NCBI GenBank assembly: GCA_002238645.1
Contig: MPMT01000001.1
Span: 1 to 64,000 of the forward strand
Reading direction: 5' to 3'
DNA length: 64,000 bases
Source of the DNA: Alphaproteobacteria bacterium bin52
GTDB lineage: Bacteria; Pseudomonadota; Alphaproteobacteria; Thalassobaculales; Thalassobaculaceae
Below, piece after piece: positions 1-12,116 of this stretch. The notes beneath the pieces were generated by a model. It made no database searches, was not told the DNA's origin, and saw nothing but the letters and a program-made list of their open reading frames with translations. Every line of letters begins with the position of its first letter. Position 1 is the stretch's first letter. A program made the translations under genes and the position numbers.

Positions 1-180
1 CACCAGAGTGCTTCAGTCTACATCGTTACCTCCGTAAACCGCCCTGGCTGCTACCAACCGAAGCGACAACTGTTGGGTGGGGTTTGCACCCACTAGGAAA
101 ACGCACCTTTCCACGGCGCACGTTAAACTTGGGTTAACCGCCTCGACCGTCGGTTCGAAGGGGATGTCCACCGCCTCGTT

Positions 181-654
181 GTGGGTGATGCCGCCGACGC
201 AGGGGCTAAGTCCTGTGCACGGGATTATTGGGGCGACTCGAACCTGTATCTGCGACGCCGCGACAAGCGGATCCTCATGACCGTCGAGCGTCGCGACGCT
301 CCCGGCCTCGAAGACCTCGAGATCGAACTCGCCGATGACAGCAAACGGCCCGCACTGCGGCTGCGCGAGAAGAGGCCGGATGACGATGCGCCGGAGCAGG
401 AAACCGCCGCGCGGCGCATCCTCGAAAACCTCGCCGGGGCCGAAACCCCGCTCGCCCAGACCCGCATCCGGAAACGCGCCGCACTGCGCAACGCCACCGT
501 CACCGCCGTACTCCACGAACTCGTCCGGGAAGGCCGCGTCGAGCGGATGGACGGCGGGCGCTACCGAACCGCTCCGAAGGGTGCCGCTGGCAACGGAAAA
601 GAACAGAACGGACGCGGTTCCGATGCCGTTCCCGGGTCCCAACCCTGGCGTTGA
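181..654 (+). pseudogene. C-terminal remnant of a RepA-like (AAA) ATPase
   Basis: The frame is open without a convincing start. Its first useful motif, WGDSNLYLRR at about 218-247, followed by a TVERR segment and a Glu/Asp-rich beta segment, resembles the end of RecA-fold RepA-type ATPases found on phages and plasmids. A winged-helix-like tail follows (RRILENLAGAETPLAQTRIR, then TVTAVLHELVREGRVER). The whole N-terminal ATPase core with its Walker motifs is absent, and bases 1-180 contain no recognisable upstream part in any frame. I read this as a truncated mobile-element relic. The family assignment rests on motif memory and is moderate; a small intact winged-helix protein is the alternative. 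Confidence 0.45.
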
Positions 655-1194
655 GCGGAACGGGAACGGCCGCCCCGCGTCCCGCGCGGCGAACCCGCAA
701 TGCCGCTCCGTCGCGTCGAGCGATGGGTCACCCGAAGGGCCAGAGCGAAGCGAAGGAGCCGCGCAGCGGCGTGACGCGCCGACGGCCGTCCGACAACACC
801 CCCGCCGTCACACCCGGCCCCACGACCGAGACCCATAGGCCGGAATCCCGCGCTCCTGCATCGCCGCCGACGAAGGATCGCTGACTGCAACGGTGTCCGG
901 GTTCGCACAGGAACATCGGTCATGTCAGGAGCTCGGGACAATGTCCGCACCTGCCCCTTCGGCTTGGATTGCCCCCGGCCGTACGTCGGGTGCCGGACGG
1001 AATTCCCGCCGCGAACCGGGTACAACCTCGCGGCACCCAATTCCGTCCATGTTTCCTTGCCGCATTCTTGCTGGAACGGAATGCCACCGAGCCTGACAGC
1101 CGGGTCCGCGCCGGATGACGGGCACTCCCGCTCCGCCTCGCGCCGGGTTTACTGTGGTCCGCGAGCAGACTGTGCATCGGTTCTCGGTCTCGGT
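655..1194. other. Non-coding stretch with no recognisable gene
   Basis: About 540 bases separate the ATPase remnant from the end of the minus-strand operon. The open frames here lack recognisable domains. The only structure noticed is the swapped-order inverted repeat at 988-1048. I see no promoter, tRNA or terminator that I can defend. Confidence 0.5.
988..1048. repeat. Interleaved inverted repeats (pseudoknot-like arrangement)
   Basis: GGGTGCC (988-994) is directly followed by GGACGGAATT (995-1004). Then GGCACCC (1032-1038) is directly followed by AATTCCGTCC (1039-1048). Each downstream block is the exact reverse complement of the matching upstream block, but the order is A-B-A'-B', so the two stems are interleaved rather than nested. 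This could form an H-type pseudoknot or two alternative hairpins in RNA. Function unknown. Confidence 0.45.
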
Positions 1195-1584
1195 TCAGAC
1201 CGTGTCGTCCTGTTCGCTGTCCACGGTGCCGGGATCGGCCCCTTCACCCTCATTTGCGTCGACGGCGTTCTCGACCATCTCGCCTTCGGCCTCAACCTCC
1301 TCCGGCGGAAGCTCGATCTCGATCTCGCCGTGTCGGAAAGGAACCCAGGAGCCCGACTTCTCGAGGTAGCGGACGCCATAGGCGCCGGTGCACCACACGC
1401 GGCGCGGCGGCGAGTCGCCATCGCCCTCCTTCCCGGTCCGTTCCGGGTCGACGAGGTCCGACTGCCCGAGAACCTTTTCCCAGGCCTGCGAGCGTTCCTG
1501 CGGATCTTCGCCGGAAACCTCGTTCAGCAGTGCCGCCAGCGCCAGCACCTGCTCGAGATCGCTCCAGTACGCGTCGAGGGTCAC
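1195..1584 (-). CDS. Hypothetical acidic protein, 129 aa
   Basis: No family is recognised. The protein starts at a GTG that overlaps the stop of the upstream phzF-like gene by four bases (GTGA), so the two are probably translationally coupled. The N-terminal half is helical; the middle has a short basic and aromatic stretch (about residues 55-85); the last 40 residues are strongly acidic and low-complexity. No signal peptide or membrane segment is visible. It is the last gene of the leftward operon. Being real is supported by the coupling and GC-rich codon use, not by homology. Confidence 0.55.
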   Translation of the reverse strand: MTLDAYWSDLEQVLALAALLNEVSGEDPQERSQAWEKVLGQSDLVDPERTGKEGDGDSPPRRVWCTGAYGVRYLEKSGSWVPFRHGEIEIELPPEEVEAEGEMVENAVDANEGEGADPGTVDSEQDDTV

Positions 1585-2531
1585 GTCTGGCTCCCGCCCA
1601 TCGTCGAGGACCGGTCACTCCGATCCTGCAGTGTCAGGACGCCAGCCATGACAGGCACCGCCCTTCCCCCGACGGTCACCGTGGGCTCATCGGTCCCCGA
1701 CCTGCTGACACCGACGTCGATCCTGCTCGGCCGGTTCATTTCGATTCCCTGGTCGATGACGATGCGCAGGTCGTCGCTGCCCGGTTCGACCTCGCCGAGC
1801 AGGGCACCGATCATCGCCGCAGCACTCCCGGTCGCAGGATCCTCGACGATGTCCTGCATATGGGCGAACACACGGGCCCGCAGGCGGATTTCGCCGTCGT
1901 CACCCCGGTCCCGGGCGTACAACACCAGTCCCTCGGCCAGCTCGGCCGACAAATGGGCGCCAAACGCCGTGCGGGCCGGCTGGCAGCGTGCCAGCATTTC
2001 CACCGAGACCAGTTCCGCGAACACGAAGGAAATGCCCAACGAAACGATGCGTGGGAGGTGTTTCTCGAGGCACAGGCTGCCGGGCGGCAACCCCACACAC
2101 TGGGCGATTGCGTCCTCCTCGAACATCGAGCCGCGCTCGGCCTGACCCGGTGCGACGAACCGCGCGCCCACCACTTCGTCGCCTTCCCTGAGGATGTCGA
2201 CTTCAACAATACCGATCCTCTCCTCGAACCGTACCCGGTCGCCGATTGACCGGCCGAATGCGCTTCCCGTGCGTGCGAGCGCCACTGCCGTGCCGACGTT
2301 CGGATGGCCTGCAAACGGCAATTCGTGGGCGGGGGAGAAAATGCGGACCGCGGCGGTACAGCTCGGATCCGTCGGCTCGACCACGAAGGTGGTCTCGGAG
2401 TAGTTGAACTCCCGGGTAATGGCCTGCATCTGTTCGGTACTGAGCGCATCGGCGCCGGTCACCACCGCCAGCGGGTTCCCGCCGAATACAGTTTTCGTGA
2501 AGACGTCGAGTGTCACGAAATCCACCTTCAT
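1581..2531 (-). CDS. PhzF-family isomerase/epimerase
   Basis: This is a 316-residue member of the PhzF/YddE fold family, two alpha/beta barrels around a central helix, related to diaminopimelate epimerase and to the phenazine enzyme PhzF. The family hallmarks are visible: the N-terminal FGGNPLAVV strand, the catalytic-type Glu in NYSETTF (about residue 46), GHPNVGTAVA (about 75-84), and the C-terminal DPATGSAAA loop (about 230-239). Length is typical. No phenazine genes are nearby, so the substrate is unknown; most chromosomal copies are uncharacterised. It lies 57 bp downstream of the AlaX-like gene on the same strand and is coupled to the small acidic protein after it. Confidence 0.85.
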   Translation of the reverse strand: MKVDFVTLDVFTKTVFGGNPLAVVTGADALSTEQMQAITREFNYSETTFVVEPTDPSCTAAVRIFSPAHELPFAGHPNVGTAVALARTGSAFGRSIGDRVRFEERIGIVEVDILREGDEVVGARFVAPGQAERGSMFEEDAIAQCVGLPPGSLCLEKHLPRIVSLGISFVFAELVSVEMLARCQPARTAFGAHLSAELAEGLVLYARDRGDDGEIRLRARVFAHMQDIVEDPATGSAAAMIGALLGEVEPGSDDLRIVIDQGIEMNRPSRIDVGVSRSGTDEPTVTVGGRAVPVMAGVLTLQDRSDRSSTMGGSQT

Positions 2532-2588
2532 CGGCGTTCTCCAATCCGCCAGTGCAGGTGCTCGCCCATCCTGACCGAAACGTCGACG

Positions 2589-3293
2589 TCAGCCGAGCAC
2601 GAAGGAAATCCTTCGGTTCCGCCTGCCCTTGTTCTCGATCTTTGCCACCGAGACAGGTCCGATCTCACCGGTCGCTGCAACGTGGGTACCACCGCAAGGC
2701 TGGAAGTCGACACCAGCGCCGATACGGATCATCCTCACCCGGCCGGACCCCGAGGGAGGCTTGACCGACATGGTCCGGACCAGGTCGGGATTGGCGGCAA
2801 GGTCTGCGTCGGTGATCCATGAGATGCCGACCTGCTCGTTTGCCTCGATCACCTGCATCATCCGGTCGGTCAGCTGCTGCTTGTCGGGTCTCTCTCCGGG
2901 AATGTCGAAGTCGATCCGTCCGCGCCCGGCGCCAATCGACCCGCCGGTCACCGCGCCGTCGACCAGCGAACAGAGGACATGCATCGCGGTGTGCACCCGC
3001 ATGTGCACATGGCGGCGGTCCCAGTCGATCTCCGCCGTGATCTCCTCTCCCGCCGCCGGCAGGCCGGTGATGTCCTCGACCACGTGCAGGATTCCGTCCG
3101 GACCCTTGCGGGTATCGGAAACCTGCAGGCGTTTTCCGTCCTTCGTGGTCAGTATCCCGGTATCTCCCGGCTGGCCGCCGCCCGTAGGGTAGAATACCGT
3201 CCGGTCGAGGACGACACCCGCCCCGGTTGCCGCCACGACCCGTGCCGTGCAGGTGCGCAGGTATGAATCGGTGCGGAACAGTTCATCGGTCAT
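2589..3293 (-). CDS. Alanyl-tRNA editing protein (AlaX-type trans-editing hydrolase)
   Basis: This is a 234-residue free-standing editing domain homologous to that of alanyl-tRNA synthetase, expected to hydrolyse Ser- or Gly-tRNA(Ala) in the cytoplasm. The zinc-binding motifs are present: HTAMH (residues 101-105) and CGGTH (200-204), i.e. HxxxH plus CxxxH. The N-terminal FYPTGGGQPGD segment is typical of the family. The length fits the medium AlaX class without the C-Ala domain. The start codon overlaps the stop of the threonine dehydratase-like gene (ATGA), so the two are probably co-translated. Confidence 0.9.
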   Translation of the reverse strand: MTDELFRTDSYLRTCTARVVAATGAGVVLDRTVFYPTGGGQPGDTGILTTKDGKRLQVSDTRKGPDGILHVVEDITGLPAAGEEITAEIDWDRRHVHMRVHTAMHVLCSLVDGAVTGGSIGAGRGRIDFDIPGERPDKQQLTDRMMQVIEANEQVGISWITDADLAANPDLVRTMSVKPPSGSGRVRMIRIGAGVDFQPCGGTHVAATGEIGPVSVAKIENKGRRNRRISFVLG

Positions 3294-4285
3294 GCCGCCG
3301 TCCCCTCCTGCCGGTCGGGCTCGGCCAGGATGTCCTGGTAGAGTGTCCGGTCAATGTTGCCGCCGCTCAGTACCACGCCGACCCGCCTGCCCGCCATTCG
3401 ACGGCGCTCCTGCAGCAGCGCAGCGAACGGCGCCGCTCCGGCTCCCTCGGCCACGCTGTGGGTATCGGTATACAGATGGCGGATCGCGGCCCGGACCTCG
3501 GCATCGGTCACGCGCACGATCCGGTCGGCCCCCGCCCTGATGACGTCGACCGCGTCGGAGACCGGGACCCGGCAGGCCATGCCGTCCGCCATGGTATCGG
3601 CGGTATTGGTCGAGACCGGGTATCCGGCCTCGAAGGAGAGCGCATAGGTCGGCGCATGGTCCGAGACCACGCCAACGACCTCGGCGCGACATGCCAGTGC
3701 GTCGCGTGCCGCGATCACGCCGCAGATCCCCGAACCGAGACCGATCGGCACGTAGACGGCATCGAGATCACGGACCGCCGACATCAGTTCCCATGCGTAG
3801 GTTGCAACACCACGGACCAGCAGCGGGTGGAAGCTGGGGAACATGTGAAGACCACGCTCGTCCGCCAGCTGCTGGGCGTGTTCGAGCGCCTCCTGGAAAT
3901 CCACCCCGTGCACGACCAGCTCGGCACCCTGTGCCGCCATGGCGGCGTTTTTTTCCACCGAGTTTCCGTGCGGAACCACCACCACCGAGGCCATGCCGGC
4001 CCGTGCGGCAGCGCAGGCAACACTCTGTCCGTGATTGCCCCGGGTCGCGGCGATGACGCCCGCTACCTCCGGTTCCCGCCGTCGCAGGTCATCGGTGTAG
4101 ACCACGCCGCCGCGCAGCTTGAAGGCGCCGGTCGGCGTGTGGTTCTCGTGCTTGACCCAGACTTCTGCCCCGGCCCTGCGGCACAGCAGCGGCCAGGCAT
4201 ACTGTGGCGTCGCCGGAACGACGGTCCGGATCGCTTCCGCAGTCTCTTCCAGTTCCGCCGCAGAAAACCCGTAATCAGACATCAT
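3290..4285 (-). CDS. Threonine/serine dehydratase-like PLP enzyme
   Basis: This is a 331-residue fold-type II PLP enzyme without the C-terminal ACT-like regulatory domain of biosynthetic IlvA, so a catabolic-type threonine or serine ammonia-lyase, or a related dehydratase such as hydroxyectoine-type EutB, is most likely. The PLP lysine lies in PTGAFKLRGG (K56). TRGNHGQSVA (81-90) contacts substrate and GLGSGICG (182-189) is the phosphate-binding loop. The start has tandem Met codons. It is the first gene of a short leftward run with alaX and phzF. Exact substrate cannot be fixed from sequence alone. Confidence 0.85.
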   Translation of the reverse strand: MMSDYGFSAAELEETAEAIRTVVPATPQYAWPLLCRRAGAEVWVKHENHTPTGAFKLRGGVVYTDDLRRREPEVAGVIAATRGNHGQSVACAAARAGMASVVVVPHGNSVEKNAAMAAQGAELVVHGVDFQEALEHAQQLADERGLHMFPSFHPLLVRGVATYAWELMSAVRDLDAVYVPIGLGSGICGVIAARDALACRAEVVGVVSDHAPTYALSFEAGYPVSTNTADTMADGMACRVPVSDAVDVIRAGADRIVRVTDAEVRAAIRHLYTDTHSVAEGAGAAPFAALLQERRRMAGRRVGVVLSGGNIDRTLYQDILAEPDRQEGTAA

Positions 4286-4359
4286 TTCCGCCTCTGGTAC
4301 CGGTTCCGGACACTGCGGGTCCGATTAACACGGATCGGCACCATGGCATAGCTGACCGT

Positions 4360-5187
4360 TCACTGCTGCACCGCGACCGGGTGCGCATGGTTGAGCGGCC
4401 CATGGCCCTGTCCGATGCCGGGCGCAGTGCGGATGGCCTGCTCGACGTAGCGCCGGGCGCGCATGATCGCCGCTTCCAGCTCGAGTCCCTGCGCGAGACT
4501 CGCCGCGATCGCCGAGGCGAGGCTGCAGCCGGTGCCGTGGGTGTGCCGGGTGTGTATGCGCCGGCTTTCGAAACGCCGCATGCCGTCCGCCGTCGCCAGC
4601 AGGTCAACGAGGTTATCGCCGGGAAGATGACCTCCCTTGACCAGTACCGCCGAGGCACCGAGTTCGAGGATGGTCCCTGCCGCGCGGCGCATGTCGTCAA
4701 CACCGCCGATCGACAGGCCTGTCAGGTCCTCGGCTTCCGGGATGTTCGGAGTCACCAGGCGCGCGCGCGGCAACAGCACCTGGCGCAACGTATCGAGCGC
4801 CGATGCGTCAAGCAGGCGGTGACCGCCCTTCGCCACCATCACCGGATCCATCACCAGCGGCACATCCGCGGCATATCGATCCAGCGCCGAGGCCACGGTC
4901 TCGATCACGACCGCGGAATGCAGCATTCCGGTCTTGATGCAATCGGCTCCGATGTCATCGAGCACCACCTGCATCTGCCGGGTCAGGAACTCCGCGGGCA
5001 CCTCGTGGATTCCGAATACGCCCCGGGTGTTCTGGGCAGTGAGCGCCGTTACTGCCGTCGCGGCAAAGCCGGCAAGCGCAGTCACCGTCTTGATATCGGC
5101 CTGCAGCCCGGCGCCGCCACCCGAGTCGGACCCCGCGCAGATCAGCACCCGGCCCCGCATGACCGAGCCCGGAGCCGGGCGGCTCAT
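4360..5187 (-). CDS. thiD: Hydroxymethylpyrimidine/phosphomethylpyrimidine kinase
   Basis: This is a ribokinase-family enzyme of thiamine synthesis that phosphorylates HMP and then HMP-P. The start chosen at 5187 overlaps the glmM stop (ATGA) and gives 275 residues, the usual ThiD length; a nearby ATG nine codons later is the alternative. Visible motifs are [18 protein letters not shown] near residues 17-34, the substrate loop around TALTAQNT, and the C-terminal [12 protein letters not shown] anion hole. The longer upstream frame is out of the family and is antisense-like sequence of glmM. No thiE or thiC lies nearby. Confidence 0.93.
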   Translation of the reverse strand: MSRPAPGSVMRGRVLICAGSDSGGGAGLQADIKTVTALAGFAATAVTALTAQNTRGVFGIHEVPAEFLTRQMQVVLDDIGADCIKTGMLHSAVVIETVASALDRYAADVPLVMDPVMVAKGGHRLLDASALDTLRQVLLPRARLVTPNIPEAEDLTGLSIGGVDDMRRAAGTILELGASAVLVKGGHLPGDNLVDLLATADGMRRFESRRIHTRHTHGTGCSLASAIAASLAQGLELEAAIMRARRYVEQAIRTAPGIGQGHGPLNHAHPVAVQQ

Positions 5188-6551
5188 GCCGTGATCCTTT
5201 TCGGCGCCCCGGCGATCCGGGACACGGTCTCGACGATCCTGTCGGCAACCGCGTTGATCACGACGGCATCCTCGCCTTCCACCATCACCCGGATCAGGGG
5301 TTCGGTTCCCGAAGCACGAACGAGAATGCGCCCCGCGCCGTCCAGACGGGATTCGCCTTCCCGGATGGCGCCTTCGACCGCGGGCGCGTCGAGCACGCCG
5401 GCCGCCGAGCAACGCACGTTGCGCAGCACCTGGGGAAACGGCGAATAGGGCCTGGCGATCCGACTGAACGGCCGGTCCGAGCGAAGCAGCACCGCAAGAA
5501 CCTGCAGCGCCGCCAGGATCCCGTCGCCGGTGGTGGCGTGTTCGCTCATGATGATGTGGCCCGACTGTTCGCCGCCCAGGTTGTATCCGCCGTCCCGCAT
5601 GGCCTCGAGCACGTAGCGGTCGCCGATGCTGGCGCGAACCAGTGTCAGTCCGCGTCCCGAGAGGTAGCGTTCCAGACCCAGGTTCGACATGCCGGTGCCC
5701 ACGACCCCGCCGGCGCCAAGGCGCCCGTCGTCCTGCCAGGACGCGGCGATCAGCGCCAGGATGCAGTCTCCGTCGACGAGGACCCCGGTCTCGTCCGCCA
5801 TCGCCAGCCGGTCACCGTCGCCGTCGAGCGCAATTCCGGCGTGGGCACCGTGCTCGACCACCGCCCGACACATCTCCTCCGGCGCGGTGGCACCACAGTC
5901 CATGTTGATGTTGAACCCGTCGGGTTCCACCCCGATCGGGATCACGTCGGCCCCGAGTTCGAACAGGATCCGCGGCGCCAGGGCATAGGACGCACCGTGG
6001 GCGCAGTCGACGACCAGCTTCAGCCCGTCGAGCCTCAGTCCCTTGGGAAAGGTCGCCTTGGCGATCTCGATATAGCGGCCGCGGGCATCGTCGAGCCGGC
6101 GCGCCCGGCCAAGCCGGGCGGGTTCGGCAAGCTGCGCCGGTCGCGCCATCAGCTCCTCGATCCGGGCCTCGTTCTCGTCGGTCATCTTGCGTCCGTCGGG
6201 ACCGAACAGCTTGATACCGTTGTCCTCGTGCGTGTTGTGGGACGCGGACAGCATGACTCCCAGATCGGCCCTGAGCGAGCGGGTCAGCATTGCGACCGCA
6301 GGTGTCGGCATCGGCCCGACCAGCACCACGTCCACGCCGATCGAGGTAAACCCGGCAACCATGGCGGGTTCGAGCATGTAGCCCGACAACCGGGTATCCT
6401 TGCCGATCACCGCGGTCGGACGGTGTCGGGTCACCGTTGGCGCGAAGAACTGCCCGGCCGCCATCGCCAGCCGGAGCACCGTTTCGGCTGTCATCGGTTC
6501 GGTGTTGGTGGCGCCACGGACACCGTCGGTCCCGAAATACCTGCGATTCAT
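5184..6551 (-). CDS. glmM: Phosphoglucosamine mutase
   Basis: The enzyme converts glucosamine-6-phosphate to glucosamine-1-phosphate for UDP-GlcNAc, peptidoglycan and LPS synthesis. The start at 6551 gives [13 protein letters not shown], the canonical GlmM N-terminus, and 455 residues. The phosphoserine loop is LSASHN (catalytic Ser104), the metal-binding loop is DGDGDR near residue 237, and the C-terminal phosphate-binding RASGTEP is intact. It is downstream of folP with about 60 bp between them, the common alphaproteobacterial order ftsH-folP-glmM, and is coupled to thiD. Confidence 0.96.
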   Translation of the reverse strand: MNRRYFGTDGVRGATNTEPMTAETVLRLAMAAGQFFAPTVTRHRPTAVIGKDTRLSGYMLEPAMVAGFTSIGVDVVLVGPMPTPAVAMLTRSLRADLGVMLSASHNTHEDNGIKLFGPDGRKMTDENEARIEELMARPAQLAEPARLGRARRLDDARGRYIEIAKATFPKGLRLDGLKLVVDCAHGASYALAPRILFELGADVIPIGVEPDGFNINMDCGATAPEEMCRAVVEHGAHAGIALDGDGDRLAMADETGVLVDGDCILALIAASWQDDGRLGAGGVVGTGMSNLGLERYLSGRGLTLVRASIGDRYVLEAMRDGGYNLGGEQSGHIIMSEHATTGDGILAALQVLAVLLRSDRPFSRIARPYSPFPQVLRNVRCSAAGVLDAPAVEGAIREGESRLDGAGRILVRASGTEPLIRVMVEGEDAVVINAVADRIVETVSRIAGAPKRITA

Positions 6552-6610
6552 GCACCCGCTTCCAGTCTGCGTTGTGTCCGCCACCCCTGTACCCCGGCTA
6601 AACCGAAGAC

Positions 6611-7723
6611 TTAGCCGGCGTCAAGTACCGCCTGGCGCACCGCAAGTGCCTGACAGGTTTCGGCGACATCGTGCACCCGCAGAACCTGGACACCCTGCTC
6701 GACGGCGCCGAGCGCGAGAGCAAGCGACCCGCCAAGGCGATGCTCGGGTTCCTCGCCACGGCTCATCCGCGCGATGAGCGACTTGCGCGATGCTCCCAGC
6801 AGGACCGGCGCTCCGAGCGAGTGCAGGATCCCGATGCGGGCCAGCAGTGCCGCATTGTGATCGACGGTCTTGCCGAACCCGATCCCGGGATCGACCAGTA
6901 TTGATGCGCCCGGAATCCCGGCCCGCTCGCAGGCGGCGAGGCGCGAGGCAAGGTAGTCGGCGACATCGAGCGGGACACAGTCGTAACTCGGGTTGTCCTG
7001 CATGGTTCTCGGCTTGCCCAGCATGTGCATCAGCACAACCGGAGCCCCGGCCTTGCTTGCGAACCCGAGACTCTCCGGATCACCGGTCAGCGCTGTCACG
7101 TCATTGATGACCGAGGCACCTGCGGCAAAGGCCGCGCACATCACCGGAACCTTGCTGGTATCGATGCTGATCGGCACTCCGAATCCGACGGATGCCTCAA
7201 TGACCGGCACCACCCGATCGATCTCCTCGGCCCATCCCACTCTTCCCGCCCCCGGGCGTGTGGACTCGCCCCCGACGTCAAGCATGTCGGCACCTGCGGC
7301 GATCAGCGCGTGCGCACGCGAGATCGCCGCCTTCACGGTCCGCCGGGGCGAGCCGTCATAGAAGCTGTCGGGTGAGGCATTCACTACCCCCATGACCAGC
7401 GGCCGGTCCCAGGAACGGCCAAAAAGCGGCTGGCGGCGGCGTGTGAGCCCGAGTACGGCTGTGTCGAACTGGTGCCCGAAGCCCTCGAGACCGGCCCAGT
7501 CCCGCAATTCGTCGAGCGGTCCGGTAAATGCGACGATGCGCTCGCGCATGCGCACGACGACCTCGACCCGGCTGAACCGGGATGGCCCGCCGCCGAGCAG
7601 GCGGTCCGACGGGTCCGGACGGGCGCTGGCGTGGGCAAGGTCGACAGGGCACAGGTAGAGACCGGCTGCCCCGGGGCCTCCGGTACCGCGGAGCGGTCGT
7701 TCAAGGTGGACGATCGGCCGCAT
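6611..7723 (-). CDS. folP: Dihydropteroate synthase
   Basis: This TIM-barrel enzyme joins p-aminobenzoate to dihydropterin pyrophosphate in folate synthesis and is the target of sulfonamides. Core motifs are [29 protein letters not shown], and the IDTS and ASRKSLI elements near the C-terminus. The protein starts about 110 residues before the barrel at MRPIVHL; such an N-terminal extension is familiar in alphaproteobacterial FolP proteins, so I keep the 370-residue reading. It lies 22 bp after ftsH on the same strand. Confidence 0.93.
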   Translation of the reverse strand: MRPIVHLERPLRGTGGPGAAGLYLCPVDLAHASARPDPSDRLLGGGPSRFSRVEVVVRMRERIVAFTGPLDELRDWAGLEGFGHQFDTAVLGLTRRRQPLFGRSWDRPLVMGVVNASPDSFYDGSPRRTVKAAISRAHALIAAGADMLDVGGESTRPGAGRVGWAEEIDRVVPVIEASVGFGVPISIDTSKVPVMCAAFAAGASVINDVTALTGDPESLGFASKAGAPVVLMHMLGKPRTMQDNPSYDCVPLDVADYLASRLAACERAGIPGASILVDPGIGFGKTVDHNAALLARIGILHSLGAPVLLGASRKSLIARMSRGEEPEHRLGGSLALALGAVEQGVQVLRVHDVAETCQALAVRQAVLDAG

Positions 7724-7745
7724 CGCCGTCGCCGACCGGCCGGGG

Positions 7746-9683
<1,938 letters not shown>

Positions 9684-9750
9684 GGCTCGGTCCCCGGAAG
9701 TATGTCCAGCGCGCCTGCTTTGCGCCTAAGGACTGCAGCGAAAAGCGGGG

Positions 9751-11085
9751 TCATGTCCCGTGCGTCGGCATCGCGAGGATCCTGATCCAGTCCTGGTCGG
9801 GGCAGAAGCGTAACACAACCCGACCGCCGGACCGTATCCGACGCGCACCGACATCTCTTACAAAGTGGGGAAGCGATGTCGTTCCGTCAAGGTGACGGAC
9901 AACCGGATATGCCAATCTGGCGGCCCGTGGCCAGCTCCACGGGTCCGGCTGCGGGACCTGGCCCCGCATCTGTCTTGCGAGCACACTCCAGCCGCGTGCG
10001 TCGAGCGTTCCGAGCCGGGCCGGCTCATCGCCTTCAAGCCTGACCTCGAACCGGTTATCCCAGCGGGCCCGCAGCCCGGGATCGAGTTCGACCGGTCCGG
10101 CACAGAGACCGGGCTCGCGACTGAACTCGAGACCGTCGCCAAGGCGGATCGTGCAGCCGCCGAGCGTTCGCGCCTTCACGCCGGAGCGAAGCGCCACAAC
10201 GAGGCGGGCAATCCGGGCCCGGCGGGGCGGCCACGGCATTCCCCCCACGGCGCGCAGCAGTCGTGCTAGCAGCAGTTCGGCGAAACGCCGGTCAAGGCCC
10301 TGGAAGGCCCCGGCATCGAGTCGCACGAATCCTGCCGGCGAAACAGCGCCATGATCGAGGATGAACCGGGAGCAGTGATCGTCGAGGACGGCACGCGCAG
10401 CTGTCATTGCGTGCGCGATCCCGAGAATTTGCGCCGGACCTGCGCCGGACCGGGCCAGTTCCGGTGCGAGCGATCGCAACCGGACCCGGGCGAAACGCAG
10501 GTCGCGATTGCTGGGATCGGAGATCCACGGTTGCCCGAAATCGCGGCAGGTTGCCGCCAGACGCCCTCTTGCAACCGCAAGCAGCGGTCGCGAGAGCGCG
10601 GTCCCGCCCACCCGGTTCTCGGCGCCGATTCCGGCAAGACCGTCCGGACCACTGTCGGCCATCATTCGCTGCAGGACGGTCTCGACCTGGTCATCGGCGC
10701 TGTGGGCGAGCAGGATCCGGTCCGCCCCTGTCTCCCGCACCCAGCGGTCGAACAGTGCGAGCCGCCGCTCGCGTGCCGCACGCTGGATCCCGGTGACGGG
10801 TCGCGGCCCGCTCGCCACCAGGATCCGGTGGGCGATGCCCCGGCCAGCCAGCCAGCGGCCGACCTGCCGCGCCTCGGCGCGCGCCTCCTGCCTCAGGCCG
10901 TGATCGACGGTCAGCGCGTCGAGCGCCACGCCCCGGGGCCGGGCCCAGCGATCCGCGAGCAGGCAGAGCGCCATGCTGTCCGGACCGCCCGAGACGCCGA
11001 CACCAAGCCTGCTGGCACCCCTCGCACCGGGGCAGGATGCCATCAGGGACGCGAATTCACGTTCCGTGACGGGTGGGTGCTGCAC
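9751..11085 (-). CDS. tilS: tRNA(Ile)-lysidine synthase
   Basis: This is a PP-loop ATPase that converts C34 of tRNA-Ile(CAU) to lysidine so that AUA is read as isoleucine. The N-terminal PP-loop is VSGGPDSMAL (SGGPDS at 32-37), followed by TVDHGLRQEA and LLAHSADDQVETVLQRM, both TilS signatures. The C-terminal third corresponds to the tRNA-binding substrate domain and is less conserved. Length 444 is normal. It sits 18 bp after the cpoB gene and before ftsH. Confidence 0.93.
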   Translation of the reverse strand: MQHPPVTEREFASLMASCPGARGASRLGVGVSGGPDSMALCLLADRWARPRGVALDALTVDHGLRQEARAEARQVGRWLAGRGIAHRILVASGPRPVTGIQRAARERRLALFDRWVRETGADRILLAHSADDQVETVLQRMMADSGPDGLAGIGAENRVGGTALSRPLLAVARGRLAATCRDFGQPWISDPSNRDLRFARVRLRSLAPELARSGAGPAQILGIAHAMTAARAVLDDHCSRFILDHGAVSPAGFVRLDAGAFQGLDRRFAELLLARLLRAVGGMPWPPRRARIARLVVALRSGVKARTLGGCTIRLGDGLEFSREPGLCAGPVELDPGLRARWDNRFEVRLEGDEPARLGTLDARGWSVLARQMRGQVPQPDPWSWPRAARLAYPVVRHLDGTTSLPHFVRDVGARRIRSGGRVVLRFCPDQDWIRILAMPTHGT

Positions 11086-11103
11086 TGCCGGCTTGCGCGA
11101 CTC

Positions 11104-12039
11104 TCACCCGTCGCACGCAAGACGCTTGCGTTCGCCGTCGGCACCCCGGGTGATGACGCGCGAGGCATTCGGGAACCGGGCCCCAAGTTCGTCAAGCGCA
11201 ACGCAGGCGTCCTGCTGCCGATCGAGGCGGGCAAGCGACAGCGCGAGCTTGAGCAGGTTGTCCGGCGCCTTGGGATTTTCCGAATAGTCCCGGAAACCGT
11301 TGGCGAAGGTGATGGCCGCCTGCCGGTAGTCGCCGCGCACGTAGTAGGTCTCGCCGAGCCAGTAGGTCGCGGTCCCCGCCAGCGGGTGGTCGGAGTGTTC
11401 CTGCAGGAAGGTCTGGAACGCCCGCTCGGCCCGGGGGTAGTCGTGGCTGACCACGAGCGAGAACGCATGGTTGTAGCGGGCAGCCGCGATATCCACGTCC
11501 AGGTTCTGGTCTTGCGTTCCAGACGGGGTCCCGTCGGCAATGTCGTCCTGGTCGAGCTGACCGAGCGTGCCGGTACCGGTGCCGGAATCACTCCCGGTGC
11601 TGCCCGGAACACCCGATATCCCGGCCTGCGGTGCCGGGCGAGGAACGGTCGCAGTCGCGGGAGCAGGCGGCACCTGCGCCGCCTGGGGAGAGGCATCAAG
11701 CCTCGCCGCAAGTTCCGAGATGCGCTCCCCGAGCTTCTCGTTTTCGAATCGGAGGGTGTCGAGCTGCCCGACCAGTTCCTTCAGCTGGTTCTCGAGCTGC
11801 TGGACCCGCAGCAGCAGTTCGGGAGTGGCGGCAGGCCCCGGAGCTGCACCCGGCGCCGTCGGCGGCCTGGCGGGCGGGGTGCCGGCAAACACCGCCCGTT
11901 CCAGGTCGATCACCTGGGACTGCAACCGGTTCAGCCGGTTGAGAAGTTCATTGTTCGATTGCGCCGCAAGCGGCACCGGGGCGAGCAGAAGCAATACCGC
12001 AACGGCGGTGCATGCGGCGGGAACAGACATCCGGAACAT
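11104..12039 (-). CDS. cpoB: Tol-Pal system protein CpoB (YbgF)
   Basis: This periplasmic coordinator of Tol-Pal and peptidoglycan synthesis at the division site begins with a clear signal peptide (residues 1-26, cleavage after PLAAQ-like AxA). A trimerising coiled coil follows, with LLNRLNRLQSQVIDLER and a second stretch LRVQQLENQLKELVGQ. A Pro/Ala-rich linker and a C-terminal TPR block with HPLAGTATYWLGETYYVRG complete it. All are typical YbgF features. It is the last gene of the tolQRAB-pal-cpoB run, 77 bp after pal. Confidence 0.93.
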   Translation of the reverse strand: MFRMSVPAACTAVAVLLLLAPVPLAAQSNNELLNRLNRLQSQVIDLERAVFAGTPPARPPTAPGAAPGPAATPELLLRVQQLENQLKELVGQLDTLRFENEKLGERISELAARLDASPQAAQVPPAPATATVPRPAPQAGISGVPGSTGSDSGTGTGTLGQLDQDDIADGTPSGTQDQNLDVDIAAARYNHAFSLVVSHDYPRAERAFQTFLQEHSDHPLAGTATYWLGETYYVRGDYRQAAITFANGFRDYSENPKAPDNLLKLALSLARLDRQQDACVALDELGARFPNASRVITRGADGERKRLACDG

Positions 12040-12116
12040 CTCGACCTCCTGTCAACCCGCCCGGACCCCGGGGCAAGAGGCAGCAGGCATTCGGGTACGG
12101 CAGCCGACCGACCGGC

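Noticed and set aside
922-2145. 407-codon plus-strand frame
   Set aside because: Shadow of the PhzF-like gene and its downstream partner.
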